Origin: Sphingobacterium sp. SGR-19
Lineage (GTDB): Bacteria > Bacteroidota > Bacteroidia > Sphingobacteriales > Sphingobacteriaceae
NCBI RefSeq assembly: GCF_011043555.1
Contig: NZ_JAAKGS010000002.1
Span: 620,001 to 684,000, forward strand
Length of the DNA: 64,000 bases
Direction of reading: 5' to 3'
Shown here in pieces: positions 35,708-44,411 of this stretch. Below the pieces are notes generated by a model. The model did not search any database. It was given only the letters and a program-made list of their open reading frames with translations, and was not told the origin of the DNA. Each line of letters starts with the position of its first letter. Position 1 is the stretch's first letter. The translations under genes and the position numbers were made by a program.

Positions 35708-36952
35708 ATGTTATATTATCTATTCAGCTGGCTACAAGAACACATACATTTTCCGGGAGCGGGATTGTTTCAATACATCTCGTTTCGGACAGCAATGGCT
35801 GTTATTGTATCGTTGATCATTACGACAGTGTATGGAAGCCGATTGATCCGGGCTTTACGCAATAAGCAAGTGGGGGAGACGATCCGTGACTTAGGGTTAG
35901 AGGGCGAGAAGCAAAAGGTTGGCACGCCGACAATGGGCGGGCTGATCATCATCGGGGGGATCTTGGTTCCTACACTTTTATTTGCAAAACTGGATAACAT
36001 TTATGTAATCATCATGATTATCACGACCATTTGGATGGGTACGATTGGTTTCTTGGACGATTACATCAAAGTATTCCGTAAAAATAAAGAAGGACTTGCC
36101 GGGCGTTTCAAGATTATCGGACAGGTGGGACTGGGGACATTAATTGCTATCACCATGTATTTCCATCCCGATATTGTTGCTCGGGAAAAGGTACAGAATC
36201 CCACCTCGACAAAAGCAGTGGAGATCATGATGGATACCCAAACAGGGGAGCGTTATTATGCGGAAAACGTAAAATCGACAAAAACCAACATTCCTTTTTA
36301 TAAGAATAACGAGTTCGATTATACCGAAGTATTGAGTGTATTTGGGTTGAATGGTTACGTTGTCACCTTTATCGTTTTTTTGATTGTTGTGGTATTTATC
36401 GTTACGGCAGTATCTAATGGCGCTAATATTACCGACGGGATAGACGGACTGGCTACAGGAACTTCGGCGATTATCGGAATTACGTTGGCGATTCTGGCAT
36501 ACGTGTCAGGTAACGTGATTTTCTCGGACTATTTGAATATTATGTATATCCCCAACTCCGGCGAGCTGGTGATTTTTGCGGGGGCGTTTGTGGGTGCCTG
36601 TACAGGTTTCTTATGGTATAATGCTTATCCTGCGCAGGTGTTTATGGGGGACACGGGTAGCTTAACTATTGGTGGTATTATCGCGGCGTTCGCAATCCTT
36701 ATTCGAAAGGAACTGTTGATTCCGATGTTGTGTGGTATTTTCTTGTTGGAAAACCTATCGGTGATTATGCAGGTGTCCTATTTCAAATACACCAAGAAAA
36801 AATTTGGTGAGGGTCGTCGGATATTTCTGATGTCTCCTCTCCATCACCATTATCAGAAAAAAGGTTATCATGAATCGAAGATTGTGATGCGATTTTTTAT
36901 CGTATCGATTATCCTTGCGATTCTGACGATTGTCACGTTAAAAATAAGGTAA
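35708..36952 (+). CDS. mraY: Phospho-MurNAc-pentapeptide translocase MraY
   Basis: 414 aa polytopic membrane enzyme with about ten helices. Active-site blocks: [19 protein letters not shown] and [10 protein letters not shown], then H-H-H-Y-Q-K-K-G. It transfers phospho-MurNAc-pentapeptide to undecaprenyl phosphate to form lipid I. An insertion of about 55 residues around 150-210 lengthens it compared with E. coli (360 aa), as commonly seen in Bacteroidota. Starts 9 nt after murE and ends 1 nt before murD. Confidence 0.96.
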   Translation: MLYYLFSWLQEHIHFPGAGLFQYISFRTAMAVIVSLIITTVYGSRLIRALRNKQVGETIRDLGLEGEKQKVGTPTMGGLIIIGGILVPTLLFAKLDNIYVIIMIITTIWMGTIGFLDDYIKVFRKNKEGLAGRFKIIGQVGLGTLIAITMYFHPDIVAREKVQNPTSTKAVEIMMDTQTGERYYAENVKSTKTNIPFYKNNEFDYTEVLSVFGLNGYVVTFIVFLIVVVFIVTAVSNGANITDGIDGLATGTSAIIGITLAILAYVSGNVIFSDYLNIMYIPNSGELVIFAGAFVGACTGFLWYNAYPAQVFMGDTGSLTIGGIIAAFAILIRKELLIPMLCGIFLLENLSVIMQVSYFKYTKKKFGEGRRIFLMSPLHHHYQKKGYHESKIVMRFFIVSIILAILTIVTLKIR

Positions 36953-36953
36953 G

Positions 36954-38327
36954 ATGTCCCATATAGCGCATACATACTATCCACAATCTGGCTTTCTGGC
37001 GATACTAGGCGCTGGGGAGAGCGGTGTTGGTGCCGCTATTTTGGGTAAGGATAAGGGCTTCAATGTATTCGTTTCAGACAAAGGTGCAATAGATGACAGA
37101 TATAAGACGGCATTAAAGCAAGAGGAAATTGCATTTGAGGAGCAACAGCATAGCGAAGATAAGATCATGCAAGCTGCTCTGGTTGTCAAGAGTCCTGGTA
37201 TTCCGGAACATGCACCTTTGGTGAAGGCATTAAGAGCAGCAAATATTCCGGTGATTTCGGAGATAGAATTTGCTGCGCAGTATACAGACGCGAAACTCTA
37301 TTGTATTACAGGCTCGAATGGTAAATCAACCACAACGATGTTGACTTACTATATGTTGCAACGTGGCGGCATAAATGTAGGTTTGGCGGGAAATATCGGT
37401 AAGAGCTTTGCGCTACAGGTAGCACGTGAAAATTACGATGTATATGTGTTGGAAATATCCAGTTTTATGTTGGATGATATGTATCATTTCCGCGCAGATA
37501 TAGCGGTTATTTTGAACATCACGCCCGATCATTTGGATCGGTATGACCATCAGATGGAAAACTATAGGGCTTCCAAATTTAGGATGATCAGAAATCAGAC
37601 AAAAGACGATTATTTCATCTATTGTTTAGACGATGAAGAAACGGTAAAAGGATTAGACCTATTTAAGACAGAAGCGCAGTATTTGCCTTTTACACAAAAA
37701 GAAGTAGTGGAGCAGGGAGCGTATATAGATGAAGAAAAGAATATTATAATAAGAGTACCTAACAAAGACATTTTTGCGATGAATATTGAAGAGTTATCAT
37801 TACAGGGGAAACACAACGCATACAACAACATGGCCTCAGGCTTGATTGCGAAGGTTCAGGAATTACGCAACCAAACGATGAAGGAGAGCATGGAATCGTA
37901 TGTGAATATCGAGCATCGTTTGGAACATGTTGCTTGTATTGGAGGGGTAAATTATATCAATGATTCAAAAGCTACGAATGTTAATTCTGTTTGGTATGCT
38001 TTGGAGAGTTTTTCACCCGATATTATTCTGATAATGGGTGGGGTAGATAAGGGTAATGATTATGAAATGTTGCGTGATCTGGTGAAATCAAAAGTAAAAG
38101 CGATCGTATGTATCGGTAAGGACAATGTCCGTATCCATGAATCGTTTGAAGAAGATACGGATGTGATTGTAAATAGTTCATCGATGCAGGACGCGGTCGA
38201 GATAGCTTCCTATATGGCAAAAAAGGGAGACACCGTACTGTTGTCTCCGGCATGCGCAAGTTTTGATTGGTTTAAAAATTATGAGGAGCGAGGAGAGAAA
38301 TTCAAGGAGGCTGTAATGTCTTTGTAG
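36954..38327 (+). CDS. murD: UDP-MurNAc-L-Ala:D-Glu ligase (MurD)
   Basis: 457 aa Mur ligase. N-terminal Rossmann-like UDP-binding domain with G-A-G-E-S-G-V-G, ATP loop I-T-G-S-N-G-K-S-T-T near residue 120, N-I-T-P-D-H-L-D-R in the centre, and a C-terminal block with N-D-S-K-A-T-N and L-L-S-P-A-C-A-S-F-D. Adds D-glutamate to UDP-MurNAc-L-alanine. The ATG comes 1 nt after the mraY stop, so translation is probably coupled. Confidence 0.96.
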   Translation: MSHIAHTYYPQSGFLAILGAGESGVGAAILGKDKGFNVFVSDKGAIDDRYKTALKQEEIAFEEQQHSEDKIMQAALVVKSPGIPEHAPLVKALRAANIPVISEIEFAAQYTDAKLYCITGSNGKSTTTMLTYYMLQRGGINVGLAGNIGKSFALQVARENYDVYVLEISSFMLDDMYHFRADIAVILNITPDHLDRYDHQMENYRASKFRMIRNQTKDDYFIYCLDDEETVKGLDLFKTEAQYLPFTQKEVVEQGAYIDEEKNIIIRVPNKDIFAMNIEELSLQGKHNAYNNMASGLIAKVQELRNQTMKESMESYVNIEHRLEHVACIGGVNYINDSKATNVNSVWYALESFSPDIILIMGGVDKGNDYEMLRDLVKSKVKAIVCIGKDNVRIHESFEEDTDVIVNSSSMQDAVEIASYMAKKGDTVLLSPACASFDWFKNYEERGEKFKEAVMSL

Positions 38328-38349
38328 AACAGATAAAATTTGATATAGC

Positions 38350-39546
38350 ATGATGGATCAGATTTTCAGTAAGTTAAAAGGCGACAAGTGGATATGGATT
38401 ATTGTATTCATTCTGTCCGGTTGGTCTCTGCTGGCTGTGTACAGTTCGGTAGGTACACTCGCCTATAAAGAAGGTAAAGGTACAGAACTGTACCTGTTCA
38501 AGCACTTCTCTATTATTGCTGTGGGTTTGGTGCTGATGTATTTATCGCACAAATTAGATTACCGTTATTATGCGGGCATTTCTAAGTTGTTGATGATTAT
38601 TACCATACCGCTGTTACTCTTTACGTTGATTGGGGGTAATAAAGTAAATGAGGCCAGTCGGTGGGTAACAATACCCGTCATTAATCAAACGTTTCAAACA
38701 TCGGATTTGGCAAAATTAGCACTGATTACATTTTTAGCTCGTATGCTGTCGCGCAAAGCGCATGAGATAAAAGATCTTAAAAAATCATTTATTCCGATAA
38801 TGGGAACGGTATGTTTGGTCTTTGTCCTTATCGCGTGGGCGAACTTATCGACCGCTTTAATGTTGTTTGGTACGAGTGTGTTGTTGCTTTTGATTGGCCG
38901 GGTGAGCTTCAAGCAAATCGGCATTGTTTGCATCGGTGGTGCGTTCTTGCTGTTGTTGGTGATATTGATCGGCCCGCGTCGTGCTACCTATATTAGCCGT
39001 TTTGAAAGTTTCTTTAAAACAGAACAAACTGTACAGCATACTGTTCCTTTTCAAGAAGATAAAAACTATCAGGCAAATCTTGCGAAGATGTCCATCGCTT
39101 CGGGTGAATTGTTTGGCAAGGGGGCAGGGAACAGTGTAGGTAGAAACCTATTACCGCACCCCTATTCCGATTTTATTTTTGCGGTTATTGTGGAAGAATA
39201 CGGCACGATTGGTGGGGCTATCCTACTCTTCCTGTATGTCGCATTGATGTATCGATGTATACGTATTGTGACTCTAAGTCCGCGGGCGTTCGGTGCTTTT
39301 CTAGCGGCAGGTTTAGGATTCAGTTTGACGATACAGGCATTGGCGAATATGGCGGTTGCCGTCGGATTAGGGCCTGTAACCGGCGTGCCATTACCGTTGG
39401 TCAGTATGGGGGGGACATCCATCTTGTTCACCAGCGTGGCATTGGGTATTATTTTAAGTGTTAGTCGGAATGTCGAAGAACTGAAAGGAAAAGAAGAATT
39501 GAATGAAATACCGAAACCCCAGAAAGTGGTTGTCGGAACGATATAG
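38350..39546 (+). CDS. ftsW: Septal glycosyltransferase FtsW (SEDS)
   Basis: 398 aa with about ten membrane helices. SEDS family blocks: L-P-H-P-Y-S-D-F-I-F-A-V-I-V-E-E-Y-G and the C-terminal G-P-V-T-G-V-P-L-P-L-V-S-M-G-G-T-S. It polymerises lipid II at the septum together with the PBP encoded four genes upstream. Two adjacent ATGs (38350, 38353) are both possible starts. Located between murD and murG, the standard dcw position. Confidence 0.95.
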   Translation: MMDQIFSKLKGDKWIWIIVFILSGWSLLAVYSSVGTLAYKEGKGTELYLFKHFSIIAVGLVLMYLSHKLDYRYYAGISKLLMIITIPLLLFTLIGGNKVNEASRWVTIPVINQTFQTSDLAKLALITFLARMLSRKAHEIKDLKKSFIPIMGTVCLVFVLIAWANLSTALMLFGTSVLLLLIGRVSFKQIGIVCIGGAFLLLLVILIGPRRATYISRFESFFKTEQTVQHTVPFQEDKNYQANLAKMSIASGELFGKGAGNSVGRNLLPHPYSDFIFAVIVEEYGTIGGAILLFLYVALMYRCIRIVTLSPRAFGAFLAAGLGFSLTIQALANMAVAVGLGPVTGVPLPLVSMGGTSILFTSVALGIILSVSRNVEELKGKEELNEIPKPQKVVVGTI

Positions 39547-39586
39547 GAATGAAGGGTGATGGTGTAAGAGAACTAAATACAGGAAA

Positions 39587-40696
39587 ATGGGATACAAAGT
39601 AATCATAAGCGGAGGGGGTACAGGCGGACATGTCTTTCCAGCTATTGCGATAGCGAATGCGTTACGTCGTATAGAACCGGAAATCGAAATTTTATTTGTC
39701 GGTGCGAATGGACGAATGGAGATGGAACGTGTACCGGAAGCCGGTTACGAGATTATCGGGTTAGATATACAAGGTATTGATAGAAGTTCTTTGTGGAAAA
39801 ATTTAGCATTACCTTTCAAGTTAATAGGCAGTTTCATGAAAGCGCGGAAAATTATAAGAGATTTTGAGGCTGATGTGGCTGTGGGCGTTGGTGGGTTTGC
39901 GTCCGGACCTTTGTTAATGGCAGCTAACGATAGGGGGTTACCTACGTTGATCCAAGAACAAAACTCGTATGCAGGTGTAACCAATAAAGGTCTGGGAAAG
40001 AAAGCGAAAAAGATATGTGTAGCATACGAGGGTATGGATAAGTTCTTTCCGGCAGAAAAAATAATTTTAACCGGCAATCCTATACGTCGCGATTCGGTCG
40101 CTATTGAAGGAAAGCGAGAATTTGCGCTGCAAATTTTTGGTTTGCAGCCGCATAAAAAGACCGTGTTGATTATAGGTGGTAGTTTGGGAGCAAAGCAGGT
40201 GAATGGTTATGTACTGGACGTAATACACGAACTGGGTGAAAAGGATGACGTGCAATTTATCTGGCAAACGGGAAAGACCTATTACGAGGATATGGAACGT
40301 ATGCTCAAGCTAGATCAGTTGATTCCCGGTAATGTAAAGGTTTTTCCGTTTCTAGAACGCATGGATTTAGCCTATGCGGCGGCAGATTTAATTATTTCGA
40401 GAGCGGGTGCCGGAACGATATCGGAACTTTGTGTAGTAGGAAAACCGCTGATATTGATCCCATCACCCAATGTTGCAGAAGATCACCAAACGAAAAATGC
40501 GCAGGCTTTGGTTGCAAAAAATGCAGCTGTAATGATCTCGGAAGCAGATGCTCGGGGTACAATGATGTATGTGGCGTTGGAGTTACTTGCTGATGAGGCT
40601 AAATGTGCATCGTTAAGTACAGAGATAAAAAAGATGGCCATGCCGGATGCGGATGAAGTGATAGCAAGAGAAGTATTGAAATTATTAAATAGATGA
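39587..40696 (+). CDS. murG: UDP-GlcNAc:lipid I GlcNAc transferase (MurG)
   Basis: 369 aa GT28 glycosyltransferase. N-terminal G-G-G-T-G-G-H-V-F-P-A-I-A-I-A (acceptor side), inner V-G-V-G-G-F-A-S-G-P, and C-terminal donor-binding S-R-A-G-A-G-T-I-S-E-L. Peripheral inner-membrane enzyme that converts lipid I to lipid II. Its stop overlaps the murC start by 4 nt (ATGA), so the pair is translationally coupled. Confidence 0.96.
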   Translation: MGYKVIISGGGTGGHVFPAIAIANALRRIEPEIEILFVGANGRMEMERVPEAGYEIIGLDIQGIDRSSLWKNLALPFKLIGSFMKARKIIRDFEADVAVGVGGFASGPLLMAANDRGLPTLIQEQNSYAGVTNKGLGKKAKKICVAYEGMDKFFPAEKIILTGNPIRRDSVAIEGKREFALQIFGLQPHKKTVLIIGGSLGAKQVNGYVLDVIHELGEKDDVQFIWQTGKTYYEDMERMLKLDQLIPGNVKVFPFLERMDLAYAAADLIISRAGAGTISELCVVGKPLILIPSPNVAEDHQTKNAQALVAKNAAVMISEADARGTMMYVALELLADEAKCASLSTEIKKMAMPDADEVIAREVLKLLNR

Positions 40697-42051
40697 TGAA
40701 CCTTGACCATATAAAACGTGTTTATCTACTCGGAATCGGGGGAATTGGTATGAGCGGATTGGCTCGTTACTTCAAACACCTCGGATGCGACGTGCAGGGG
40801 TATGACAAAACGGAGACCGAGTTGACACGTACTTTGGTACAAGAAGGTATTCCCGTCATCTATCAAGATGATATCGCATTATTGCAGGATACATACACAC
40901 AATCGGCTACGGAAACATTGTTAATTTTCACACCGGCCGTCCCAAAAGACCTTAAACTGAAAGCCTACTTTTTAGAGCAAGGCTTTACGCCTTACAAACG
41001 TTCGGAAGTATTGGGCATGATTAGCGCGAGCCGATTTACGATTGCAGTGGGAGGAACACATGGTAAGACCACGACATCAACGATGATTGCGCATATTCTG
41101 AAGGATTCGGGATACGATTGCTCCGCTTTTTTAGGAGGAATTAGCTCGAATTACAACAGCAACGTGTTGTATGGGGAAAATAATGTCGTGGTGGTCGAAG
41201 CCGACGAATATGATCGTTCGTTTCTTACGTTGCATCCCAATATCGCTGTCGTGACTTCAGCTGACCCCGATCATTTGGATATCTATGGTGATGAGCAGCA
41301 TCTTATCGAATCCTTTGCCTTGTTTTTGCAGCGCGTGGTTCAAGATGGTATTTCTATTGTCAAGAAAGGGTTGCCCTTTAGCGGCGATATAACCTATGCA
41401 AAAGAGGAGATATGCGATGCGTATGCACAACATATCCACGTGGAAAACGGTGTGTTTTATTTTGACTATGTTTCCAAACAAACGGAAATTCCAAACATAC
41501 CGTTAGGGATTCCAGGTTTGCATAATGTGGAAAATGCTGTAGCTGCTACCACGGTGGCATTACAGCTTGGGATAAATGCAGATAAAATTAAAGCTGCATT
41601 GACTTCTTTCCGCGGGGCAAAGAGGCGGTTCGAGTATGTCGTTAAAACACCAGCGCATGTGTATATTGACGATTATGCCCATCATCCCGAGGAGCTGCGG
41701 GCGTTTCTGACATCGATGAAGAAACTTTATCCAACAAAGAAATTGACCGTCGTTTTCCAGCCCCATTTATATAGCCGAACGCGTGACTTTGTGGACGGCT
41801 TTGCAGAGGTGTTGGGGTTGGCAGATGAATTGCTATTGATGGATATTTATCCCGCGAGGGAATTACCCATAGACGGTGTAACCTCCACATGGTTGTTGGA
41901 TAAGATAACGATAGATCGTAAACAGCTTGTGTCGCCGGAGCGTGTTTTGGAAATCGTAAAACAGCATCCTCCGGAATTGATCGTAACCGTAGGAGCAGGT
42001 GATATTGACAGATTGGTGAAACCTTTAAAAGAAATATTGGAAAATGCTTAA
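40693..42051 (+). CDS. murC: UDP-MurNAc:L-alanine ligase (MurC)
   Basis: 452 aa Mur ligase. N-terminal L-G-I-G-G-I-G-M-S-G-L-A dinucleotide fold, ATP loop G-G-T-H-G-K-T-T-T near residue 118, E-A-D-E-Y-D-R-S-F, D-P-D-H-L-D and the late D-D-Y-A-H-H-P block. Adds L-alanine to UDP-MurNAc. Two adjacent ATGs (40693, 40696) are possible; the first overlaps murG. Its end overlaps ftsQ by 8 nt. Confidence 0.96.
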   Translation: MMNLDHIKRVYLLGIGGIGMSGLARYFKHLGCDVQGYDKTETELTRTLVQEGIPVIYQDDIALLQDTYTQSATETLLIFTPAVPKDLKLKAYFLEQGFTPYKRSEVLGMISASRFTIAVGGTHGKTTTSTMIAHILKDSGYDCSAFLGGISSNYNSNVLYGENNVVVVEADEYDRSFLTLHPNIAVVTSADPDHLDIYGDEQHLIESFALFLQRVVQDGISIVKKGLPFSGDITYAKEEICDAYAQHIHVENGVFYFDYVSKQTEIPNIPLGIPGLHNVENAVAATTVALQLGINADKIKAALTSFRGAKRRFEYVVKTPAHVYIDDYAHHPEELRAFLTSMKKLYPTKKLTVVFQPHLYSRTRDFVDGFAEVLGLADELLLMDIYPARELPIDGVTSTWLLDKITIDRKQLVSPERVLEIVKQHPPELIVTVGAGDIDRLVKPLKEILENA

Positions 42052-42871
42052 GGCAGTTCGTAACATACCGTGGAGGCAACTTGGTTATGCTTGTATAGGG
42101 CTTATCGCCTTGGCAGGGATAGGTATGTTGATGAGCTTGGTCAAGAAGAAAGATACTGCGCAAGTTTGTGCTTCCATGAAAGTGGTTGTAGAAGGAAAGG
42201 AAACTTTTATCGACCAACACGATATTTCCGATTTAGTGAATACGAACTTCGGAACAGTAGTCGGAAAGCCTTTGAACGAGATTCCGATCGATAAGATTGA
42301 AAAGGCATTGATAGAGCTTCCCTACGTATCTAGTGCAGAGATTTATACCGATATGGACGGGATATTGCAAGTCGTTGTACAACAAAGGGAAGTCGTTTTG
42401 CGTGTCGTGAACAAAGCAGGTAAAGAATACTATATCGATACCAAAGGAGCAAAGGTACCTGTAACATTAAAGTACGTTCCGCATGTTTTGGTGGCAAATG
42501 GAAATATACAGGAAGGATATGAAAAGCCATTGGATACTATTCGGACTCAATTGGTGAAAGACTTAGTTGCTATCGTGGAACATGTAAAAGACGATCCATT
42601 GTGGAGCAACCAGATTGTTCAGCTTTATGTGGACAATCAACAAGATATTGAGATTATTCCAAGGGTAGGGACACAACCACTGATTATCGGTAATGCAGAT
42701 AATTTAGACAAAAAGTTAGATAGATTGGAGATTTTCTACAAAAACATTCTGCCAAAGGTTGGTACGGGTGCGTATGAAAAAGTGAATGTGAAATATGATG
42801 GACAGATTATATGTGAACGTCGGAATGGATGGATGCTAGACAGTTTACAGATGAAACTAAAAATGAAATAA
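42044..42871 (+). CDS. ftsQ: Cell division protein FtsQ
   Basis: 275 aa. Short cytoplasmic tail, one membrane helix at about 13-33, then a periplasmic POTRA/beta region. Sequence is weakly conserved, but the bitopic topology, size and location between murC and ftsA identify it. FtsQ scaffolds the FtsQLB complex in the divisome. It overlaps murC by 8 nt. Confidence 0.9.
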   Translation: MLKAVRNIPWRQLGYACIGLIALAGIGMLMSLVKKKDTAQVCASMKVVVEGKETFIDQHDISDLVNTNFGTVVGKPLNEIPIDKIEKALIELPYVSSAEIYTDMDGILQVVVQQREVVLRVVNKAGKEYYIDTKGAKVPVTLKYVPHVLVANGNIQEGYEKPLDTIRTQLVKDLVAIVEHVKDDPLWSNQIVQLYVDNQQDIEIIPRVGTQPLIIGNADNLDKKLDRLEIFYKNILPKVGTGAYEKVNVKYDGQIICERRNGWMLDSLQMKLKMK

Positions 42872-42910
42872 ATAATATTGAAATATACAGCAACAAATAC
42901 ACAGCATATT

Positions 42911-44272
42911 ATGAAACCAAGATTAGCAGAAAACGAAAAAGATAGTCCAATCATCGTGGGATTGGATATCGGAACAACGAAGATTTGTGTTACGGTCGGT
43001 CGTCGTAGCGGAGCCAACAAAATTGAACTCTTGGGTGTCGGGAAAGCCGAGTCCTCCGGTGTGAACCGCGGGGTAGTCGCGAACATCCAACGGACGGTAA
43101 GCAGTATTCGGGATGCTGTCTCGATAGCTGAATCGCAATCGAATGTCGACATTAAAGTTGTCAACGTTGGAATTGCAGGTCAGCATATTAAAAGCATTCA
43201 ACACCGCGGTATATTGACCAAGCGCGACTACGATGAGGTGACTCGTATTGACGTGGAGCAGTTAATTTCCGATATGTATAAGCTAGTACTCCCTCCAGGT
43301 GAGGAAATTATCCATGTATTGCCACAGGAATTCACCATCGATAACGAACCGGGCATTAAAGAGCCTATCGGTATGGCGGGACGTCGCGTGGAAGCTAATT
43401 TTCATATTATTTCGGGGCGTGTGACCGATATCAACAATATTAAACGTTGTGTAGATAATTCGGATTTGGAAATCTCTTCCCTAGTCTTGGAGCCTCTTGC
43501 ATCATCTGAAGCTGTGTTGGATGACGAGGAAAAAACTGCTGGTGTGGTGTTAGTGGATATTGGTGGCGGCACCACGGATGTGGCTATCTTTCATGAAGGT
43601 ATTATTCGTCATACGGCTGTTATCCCGTTAGGCGGCAATATCGTAACGGAGGATATCAAACAAGGTTGCTCCGTATTGCGAAACCAAGCGGAACAGTTGA
43701 AAGTTCGCTACGGTTCTGCTTTGGCGGATGAAAACAAGGATAATGAGGTGATCTGTGTGCCGGGCATCCGTGGACGCGAGGCTAAGGAAATCTCCGTAAA
43801 GAATTTAGCCTACATTATTCAGGCGCGGATGGAGGAAATCATCGAACATGTTTACTACGAGATTAAATCGTCCGGATACGAGGATAAACTGATTGCAGGG
43901 ATTGTGATCACAGGTGGCGGTGCCCAATTGAAGCATCTGGTGCAATTAGTGGAGTATATTACCGGTATCGGTTGTAGAATCGGTTATCCAAATGAATATC
44001 TAGCGAAAACGGAAATGCTAAACAGACAGGCTTTGGAAGAATTGAAAAGTCCGATGTATGCGACTTCCATTGGCCTGTTAATTAAAGGTGTGCAGGCTGT
44101 AGAAGAAGCGGAAGCAACCGAACAAGCGGTGGAGACATCAAGAAAAAGTGGAAAGGTAAAAGAAATCGCAGAGGAAAAGAATAAAAAGGAAAGTTGGTTT
44201 TCTAAGCTGTTATCCGATTTTATCAAGGATGATGCGGGAATTGACGACGATACGTTTATAGGAAGGAAATAA
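42911..44272 (+). CDS. ftsA: Cell division protein FtsA
   Basis: 453 aa from the ATG at 42911; a TTG at 42878 would start inside the ftsQ-ftsA gap and is not supported. Actin-like ATPase with phosphate-1 loop G-L-D-I-G-T-T-K near residue 20, V-D-I-G-G-G-T-T-D near residue 215 and I-V-I-T-G-G-G-A-Q. It anchors FtsZ to the inner membrane. The C-terminal tail is charged and ends in a possible amphipathic helix (W-F-S-K-L-L-S-D-F-I). Last gene before a promoter-bearing gap and ftsZ. Confidence 0.96.
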   Translation: MKPRLAENEKDSPIIVGLDIGTTKICVTVGRRSGANKIELLGVGKAESSGVNRGVVANIQRTVSSIRDAVSIAESQSNVDIKVVNVGIAGQHIKSIQHRGILTKRDYDEVTRIDVEQLISDMYKLVLPPGEEIIHVLPQEFTIDNEPGIKEPIGMAGRRVEANFHIISGRVTDINNIKRCVDNSDLEISSLVLEPLASSEAVLDDEEKTAGVVLVDIGGGTTDVAIFHEGIIRHTAVIPLGGNIVTEDIKQGCSVLRNQAEQLKVRYGSALADENKDNEVICVPGIRGREAKEISVKNLAYIIQARMEEIIEHVYYEIKSSGYEDKLIAGIVITGGGAQLKHLVQLVEYITGIGCRIGYPNEYLAKTEMLNRQALEELKSPMYATSIGLLIKGVQAVEEAEATEQAVETSRKSGKVKEIAEEKNKKESWFSKLLSDFIKDDAGIDDDTFIGRK

Positions 44273-44273
44273 G

Positions 44274-44319
44274 TTTTCCACAACAAGTCTTTTTTCCACA
44301 AATTCACAAATGTGGAAAA
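44274..44319. promoter_or_regulatory. Cluster of three DnaA-box-like 9-mers upstream of ftsZ
   Basis: TTTTCCACA occurs at 44274-44282 and 44292-44300 on plus, and as TGTGGAAAA at 44311-44319 (minus). Each fits the relaxed DnaA box TTWTNCACA. The outer two, with one more base, form the inverted repeat GTTTTCCACA / TGTGGAAAAC. The cluster lies just upstream of the candidate ftsZ -33 box. Confidence 0.5.
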
Positions 44320-44322
44320 CTG

Positions 44323-44351
44323 TTGTGAGGATTTTGGTATTATTACATTTG
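44323..44351 (+). promoter_or_regulatory. Promoter of ftsZ (-33 TTG / -7 TACATTTG)
   Basis: TTG at 44323-44325, an 18-nt spacer, and an exact TAnnTTTG at 44344-44351 in the 139-nt ftsA-ftsZ gap. The leader would be about 50 nt. Confidence 0.5.
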
Positions 44352-44411
44352 AATTGTTGAACCTATCGGGATTTTATAAGTGGTTTAGCAAGAGTTAAAT
44401 AGGGTATTTTT

